From positions 1 to 42,891 of the forward strand of contig JAJEJA010000100.1 of the NCBI GenBank assembly GCA_022828145.1: a stretch of DNA of 42,891 nucleotides. Direction: 5' to 3'. The translations under genes were made by a program, and so were the position numbers. Positions 42,769 through 42,891 of the stretch are shown here, in pieces (the first letter of the stretch is position 1; every line of letters begins with the position of its first letter). The notes beneath the pieces were generated by a model, which was not told the origin of the DNA, did not search any database, and was given only the letters and a program-made list of their open reading frames with translations. The DNA is from Candidatus Poribacteria bacterium (GTDB lineage: Bacteria > Poribacteria > WGA-4E > WGA-3G).

Positions 42769-42891
42769 AACGTGAGTTTGATAAATCAGAACAAATAACT
42801 TACGTAGGTTGGGTTGAGGCACGAAAACCCACATTTTGCCCTATTATAGAGGAATAAAATTTGGGGTTCGTGCCTCAACCCACCCGGCAAC
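42769..42891 (+). repeat. Family A repeat, cut by the window end
   Basis: AACGTGAGTTTGATAA starts at 42769 and the following 60 bases match 27454 onwards closely. The inner palindrome is more diverged (TTGAGGCACGAAAACCC). The element runs off the window. Confidence 0.8.

Overview
The window (42.9 kb, AT-rich) reads as chromosomal DNA of an uncultured marine or sponge-associated bacterium. My best guess is Candidatus Poribacteria. This is inferred from gene content, not from a marker gene: a phytanoyl-CoA dioxygenase family protein, a cytoplasmic-looking sulfatase, a Gfo/Idh/MocA oxidoreductase, a ThuA-like protein, paired LamG proteins, a CotH-kinase/lamin-tail protein, and many short palindromic intergenic repeats. 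No rRNA, tRNA or CRISPR array was found. Both window ends lie inside copies of the same dispersed repeat, so this may be a whole contig that stopped assembling at repeats.

Layout. 0.2-5.4 kb: PhyH-type dioxygenase (+), converging on an AlaC-like aminotransferase (-), then a leftward operon of a 51-aa membrane peptide, endonuclease V (nfi), an unknown beta-rich protein and a sulfatase. 5.4-8.2 kb: leftward operon of an unknown helical protein, mazG and a NadD-like nucleotidyltransferase, behind a good sigma-70 promoter. 8.8-14.2 kb: envelope proteins. One gene is split by a TnpB-only IS200/IS605-type element, the next has a one-base frameshift, then come a seven-repeat WD40 protein and a TPR lipoprotein whose C-terminal domain matches the split gene. 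14.3-16.4 kb: Gfo/Idh/MocA oxidoreductase and a medium-chain dehydrogenase (-). 16.8-19.4 kb: Fe(III)-type ABC transporter binding protein and fused permease, with no ATPase. 19.5-26.3 kb: DUF4956 membrane protein, secreted EF-hand/CotH/lamin-tail protein, ECF sigma factor, zinc anti-sigma factor, RseB/LolA-like periplasmic protein and a secreted dienelactone hydrolase. 26.5-32.9 kb: ThuA-like protein, NtrY/NtrX-like two-component pair, glucose-6-phosphate isomerase and a phosphomannose-isomerase-type cupin (all -). 33.2-35.0 kb: two related secreted LamG proteins ending in a strong terminator. 35.3-42.7 kb: a fold-type II PLP enzyme, clpB behind sigma-54-like promoters, a TPR protein, a 47-aa protein, murA and hisD.

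How the parts work together. The sigma/anti-sigma/RseB-like trio looks like an envelope-stress module. A shared promoter motif (GAAC-N17-GTC) precedes both the sigma gene and the CotH gene, which suggests the CotH protein is a regulon member. The NtrX-like activator and the sigma-54-type sites upstream of clpB point to sigma-54 control of a chaperone. The TnpB insertion can be resolved to the base by comparison with the intact paralogous domain 3 kb downstream. That also predicts the element's target motif and the guide its RNA would carry.
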